Origin: Allosaccharopolyspora coralli
GTDB taxonomy: Bacteria > Actinomycetota > Actinomycetes > Mycobacteriales > Pseudonocardiaceae
Length of the DNA: 64,000 nt
Direction: 5' to 3'
Assembly (NCBI RefSeq): GCF_009664835.1
Contig: NZ_CP045929.1
Location: forward strand, 868,001 to 932,000
Part shown: piece by piece, positions 61,595 to 64,000 of the stretch
How the letters are laid out: every line of letters starts with the position of its first letter
Position numbering within the stretch: position 1 is the stretch's first letter
Notes under the pieces: model-generated
Seen by the model: only the letters and a program-made list of their open reading frames with translations
Told to the model about the DNA's origin: nothing
Databases searched by the model: none
Program-made: the position numbers and the translations under genes

Positions 61595-62761
61595 GTGGCT
61601 GAGATCGTTCTGGACAAGGTCAGCAAGCGGTACCCGGACGGTTCGCTCGCGGTCCGCGACGTCGACCTGAGCATCGGCGACGGCGAATTCGTCATCCTCG
61701 TCGGCCCTTCCGGATGCGGGAAGTCCACTACGCTCAACATGATCGCCGGGCTGGAGGACGTCAGCGCGGGCAACCTGATCATCGACGGCGACCGGGTCAA
61801 CGAGCGTGCGCCGAAGGACCGGGACATCGCCATGGTGTTTCAGTCGTACGCGCTGTACCCGCACATGAGTGTCTTCGAGAACATGGCGTTCCCGCTGCGG
61901 CTGGCCAAAGTGGACAAGCCGACGGTCAAGGAACGGGTCGACGAGGCCGCCCGTGTTCTCGACCTCACCCAGCATCTCGACCGCACCCCCGCCAACCTCT
62001 CCGGCGGCCAGCGGCAGCGGGTCGCGATGGGGCGTGCGATCGTCCGGAGCCCCAAGGCGTTTCTCATGGACGAGCCCCTGTCCAACTTGGACGCCAAGCT
62101 CCGGGTGCAGATGCGCACCTCGGTCTCGAAGCTGCAGAAGCAGCTCGGCACCACCACCGTGTACGTCACCCACGACCAGACCGAGGCCATGACGCTCGGC
62201 GACCGGGTCGTCGTGATGCGCGGCGGTCTGGTGCAGCAGGTCGGCTCGCCGCAAGAGCTCTACAGCAACCCGCACAACCTGTTCGTCGCGGGCTTCATCG
62301 GCTCGCCGGCCATGAACTTCCTGCCCGGTGAGGTCGACGACGGGACGCTGCGGTGCGCGTTCGGCGACGTGCCGCTGAGTGATCGCATCCGCCGCTCGCT
62401 GGAAGCCGCCGACGCGCCGCGCGAACTCGTGCTCGGCATCCGGCCGGAGCACTTCGAGGACGCCGCGCTCGTCGACGACCGTCGCAGGGGCCACACCTTC
62501 ACCGACGAGGTCGAGATCGTCGAGGAGATGGGTTCCGACAAGTACGTCTACTTCACCCTGCACAGCGCGCAGGCGGAGTCGGCGCAGCTGGACGAGCTCG
62601 CCGTCGACACCGGCACGTCCGATCTGCCGAGCGACCAGGCGCACGTCGTCACCCGGCTGTCGGTGGAGTCGACGGCGCGAGAGAACCAGAACGTCGAGGT
62701 GTGGTTCGACCCCGACAAACTGCACCTGTTCGACCCCTCGACGGGCAACGCCGTCACCTGA
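61595..62761 (+). CDS. sugC: Trehalose ABC transporter ATP-binding protein SugC
   Basis: GTG 61595 has AAAGGA 7 nt upstream, giving 388 residues. Motifs: Walker A GPSGCGKSTT, Q-loop VFQSYALYPHMSV, signature LSGGQRQRVAMGRAI, Walker B FLMDEPLSNLDAKL, switch His VTHDQTEAM. The C-terminal MalK-like regulatory OB domain includes LGIRPEHFEDAALV. It powers the LpqY-SugAB importer. The operon ends here; a repeat element follows. Confidence 0.94.
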   Translation: MAEIVLDKVSKRYPDGSLAVRDVDLSIGDGEFVILVGPSGCGKSTTLNMIAGLEDVSAGNLIIDGDRVNERAPKDRDIAMVFQSYALYPHMSVFENMAFPLRLAKVDKPTVKERVDEAARVLDLTQHLDRTPANLSGGQRQRVAMGRAIVRSPKAFLMDEPLSNLDAKLRVQMRTSVSKLQKQLGTTTVYVTHDQTEAMTLGDRVVVMRGGLVQQVGSPQELYSNPHNLFVAGFIGSPAMNFLPGEVDDGTLRCAFGDVPLSDRIRRSLEAADAPRELVLGIRPEHFEDAALVDDRRRGHTFTDEVEIVEEMGSDKYVYFTLHSAQAESAQLDELAVDTGTSDLPSDQAHVVTRLSVESTARENQNVEVWFDPDKLHLFDPSTGNAVT

Positions 62762-62890
62762 GGCATCGCACCCGACCTCGGACGATCCGGCAAATTCGCG
62801 CGAATTTGCCACCCCTCTGTCCACAGGGTGGCGAGTTGTCCACAGGGGCGGGGCCGAAGGGTGGGGTGCAGCGCGATCGGGGGAGTGAGG

Positions 62891-63030
62891 GGCTGCGCGG
62901 GTTGAGGCTGTGGCTCGCGAGGACGGCGTCGGGCGTGGTGTAGTTCGCTCCTTGATGTCGACGAGCCCGTAGCCAGCCTGTCGGCGGTTCCGCGACGGAA
63001 CCGCCGACCCGGACCAACCCGCGCGACCTC
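62891..63030 (-). repeat. Imperfect-palindrome intergenic element, type B-like, copy 3 (inverted)
   Basis: On the minus strand: gcgcgggttggtccgggtcg, then ggttccgtcgcggaaccgcc, gctcgtcgacatcaaggagc and gacgccgtcctcgcgagcc, ending caacccgcgcagccc. Left flank and centre match the copies at 7808 and 34717; inner arms differ again. It lies between sugC and the 32-residue peptide gene. Confidence 0.68.
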
Positions 63031-63129
63031 CTAGCCCTGCTGGGCGATGACGATGAACAGGGTGATGATCCAGCCCATGAGGGCGGCGGAGAGCAGGGTG
63101 AGCTTGCTGGTGACCAGACGGGTCAGCAT
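63031..63129 (-). CDS. Small single-helix membrane protein, 32 residues
   Basis: From ATG 63129 the peptide begins MLTRLVTSKLTLLSAALMGW and continues with one strongly hydrophobic helix (IITLFIVIAQQG). GGGAGG lies 5 nt upstream, one of the best ribosome-binding sites in the window. The short basic start and single helix suit a small regulatory membrane protein. It stands alone between two repeat-rich gaps, next to corA on the same strand. I do not recognise a family. Confidence 0.6.
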   Translation of the reverse strand: MLTRLVTSKLTLLSAALMGWIITLFIVIAQQG

Positions 63130-63130
63130 G

Positions 63131-63509
63131 AGTGCCTCCCGGGCGTGACAACGAAGTCCTACAGGGAAAGTCGCCTCACGATGTGGCCGACGGTTCCCGC
63201 GCGCGTTACGCGCGCAGCGCGGCGTGGCGCGGAACCGCAGTCCACACCGTGCCGGGTTTTCGCACCGCGGCACGACGTGCGACCGCGCTTCGTCGGGTGC
63301 GGCTCGCGGCGGTGGGATCGCCGGGACGGAACGGAACGGCAAGCACGGCGACCTCCCTCGCAGGCTCGTGCGGAACACGACTCACGGACTGTGGCTGGCG
63401 CGGCCACACCCGAACGACGGCCGGGTCGGGCGTCGGGACCGCAGGCGGGACGAACACGCGACTGCCCACCGGTGTGTCGGGTGAGTGGCTGCGCCCGTGA
63501 CACCGCATG
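63131..63509. other. 379-bp gap upstream of the 32-residue peptide gene
   Basis: Open frames on both strands overlap here but all are Arg/Pro/Ala-rich shadows without a plausible start. The gap must hold the promoter of the small membrane peptide and the 3' end of corA. No clear terminator or promoter could be assigned. Confidence 0.3.
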
Positions 63510-64000
63510 TCACAACCACCCGTTCTTCCGGAAGATCTTGAACAGGGCGATGCAACAGCCCAGCATCACCAGCAACGTCACCGGATATCCGAACACCGTG
63601 TTCGTCTCCGGCATGTTCTCGAAGTTCATCCCGTAGATCCCGGCGATCATCGTCGGTGTCGAGATGATCGCGACCCAAGCCGAGATCTTGCGCATGTCGG
63701 TGTTCTGCCGCAGCGTGATCTTCGCCAGCGTCGCGTCCACCAGGGTGGTCAGGAGCTCGTCGAACGAGACGACCCGCTCCGAGACCGTCGTCAGGTGGTC
63801 GTCGACGTCGCGGAAGTACGACCGCACCTGCTCGGGCACCATCGGCGTGTACCCCTCGGCGAGCCGCTTCAACGGCTTCGCCAACGGCATCACCGCGCGC
63901 CGCAGGTCCAGCACCTCGCGCTTCATCAGGTAGATCTGCTCGGCGTCGATCGTGGTACGGGGTGCGAACACCTCGGCCTCGATCGTGTCGATGTCGCCCT
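63510..64000 (-). CDS. corA: CorA-type magnesium/cobalt transporter, C-terminal part
   Basis: The frame is open to the window edge; the start lies beyond 64000. The visible residues form the long stalk helix (VRSYFRDVDDHLTTVSERVVSFDELLTTLVDATL) and two membrane helices around the selectivity motif GMN in AGIYGMNFENMPE. A short basic tail (KIFRKNGWL) ends the protein. CorA is a homopentameric Mg2+ channel. In mycobacteria corA likewise lies next to sugC (Rv1238-Rv1239c). Confidence 0.94.
   Translation of the reverse strand, partial: GDIDTIEAEVFAPRTTIDAEQIYLMKREVLDLRRAVMPLAKPLKRLAEGYTPMVPEQVRSYFRDVDDHLTTVSERVVSFDELLTTLVDATLAKITLRQNTDMRKISAWVAIISTPTMIAGIYGMNFENMPETNTVFGYPVTLLVMLGCCIALFKIFRKNGWL

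Noticed and set aside
63159-63636. Several overlapping ORFs of 86-163 residues upstream of the small membrane peptide
   Set aside because: Mutually overlapping, Arg/Pro/Gly-rich and partly antisense to corA; none has a plausible start.
1-64000. tRNA, rRNA or transposase genes
   Set aside because: No cloverleaf-like sequence with conserved arms, no rRNA segments and no DDE or recombinase motifs were recognised on reading; a covariance-model scan could not be run.

Overview
The window is about 70% G+C and carries a gene set and order typical of a mycothiol-producing actinobacterium, most likely a member of the Pseudonocardiaceae. It includes mshB, two actinobacterial dap genes with the aminotransferase dapC, DUF3117, an sigE-rseA-htrA-tatB block and an LpqY-SugABC trehalose importer. 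From about 18.9 kb to the end, the gene order follows (from memory) the Mycobacterium tuberculosis segment Rv1165 (typA) to Rv1239c (corA): typA, lpqW, mshB, fdxC, dapC, dapD/dapE, a LOG-family gene, folP2, tag, DUF3117, sigE, rseA, htrA, tatB, mrp, lpqY-sugABC, corA. Losses and insertions include no gpgS after folP2 and no fadD6.

Layout: 1-2.3 kb is the end of a biotin operon (bioA', bioD) and a D-amino-acid-oxidase-like gene. 2.3-3.6 kb holds a pentapeptide-repeat protein and a pterin carbinolamine dehydratase. 3.7-7.6 kb is a TPP riboswitch followed by a thiamine ABC importer (thiBPQ). 8-13.2 kb is an ABC-2 exporter with a LolA/RseB-like partner, divergent from a two-component system whose intergenic region holds 11-bp-phased direct repeats. 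13.3-18.6 kb is accessory: an SRPBCC-Nudix fusion, a decayed VapBC pair, an ABC-F ribosome-protection-type ATPase and an auxiliary-looking tryptophanyl-tRNA synthetase. 18.9-46.7 kb is the conserved core, broken by a frameshifted threonine-synthase-like gene and a lower-GC DUF3800 gene. 46.9-55.2 kb holds mrp, DUF1003, a CBS/PRC-barrel protein, a CoA-ester lyase and a very large membrane-anchored patatin. 55.2-64 kb holds a tandem hairpin array, a LigB-type dioxygenase, a CPBP protease, a stress protein, the trehalose importer, a 32-residue membrane peptide and the 3' part of corA.

The most interesting signals are non-coding. trpS (minus strand, 16726-17691) is preceded by a short ORF with two adjacent Trp codons followed by mutually exclusive GC-rich stems and a sequestered ribosome-binding site, which is a complete-looking ribosome-mediated attenuator. 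The ABC-F gene downstream of it has its own candidate leader peptide with a Lys-Val-Arg motif inside the 5' arm of a long hairpin. Both leaders begin exactly 7 nt after a plausible -10 box, so both look leaderless. Together they suggest a drug-responsive resistance locus. 

Three repeat families also occupy intergenic space: a 44-bp palindrome at gene ends (7 copies, with covarying arms), a roughly 140-bp imperfect-palindrome element with exchangeable inner arms (about 9 full or partial copies), and a cluster of about 11 short hairpins behind the patatin gene.

No rRNA, tRNA, CRISPR array, transposase or replication origin was recognised. All functional names come from reading motifs; no database search was run.
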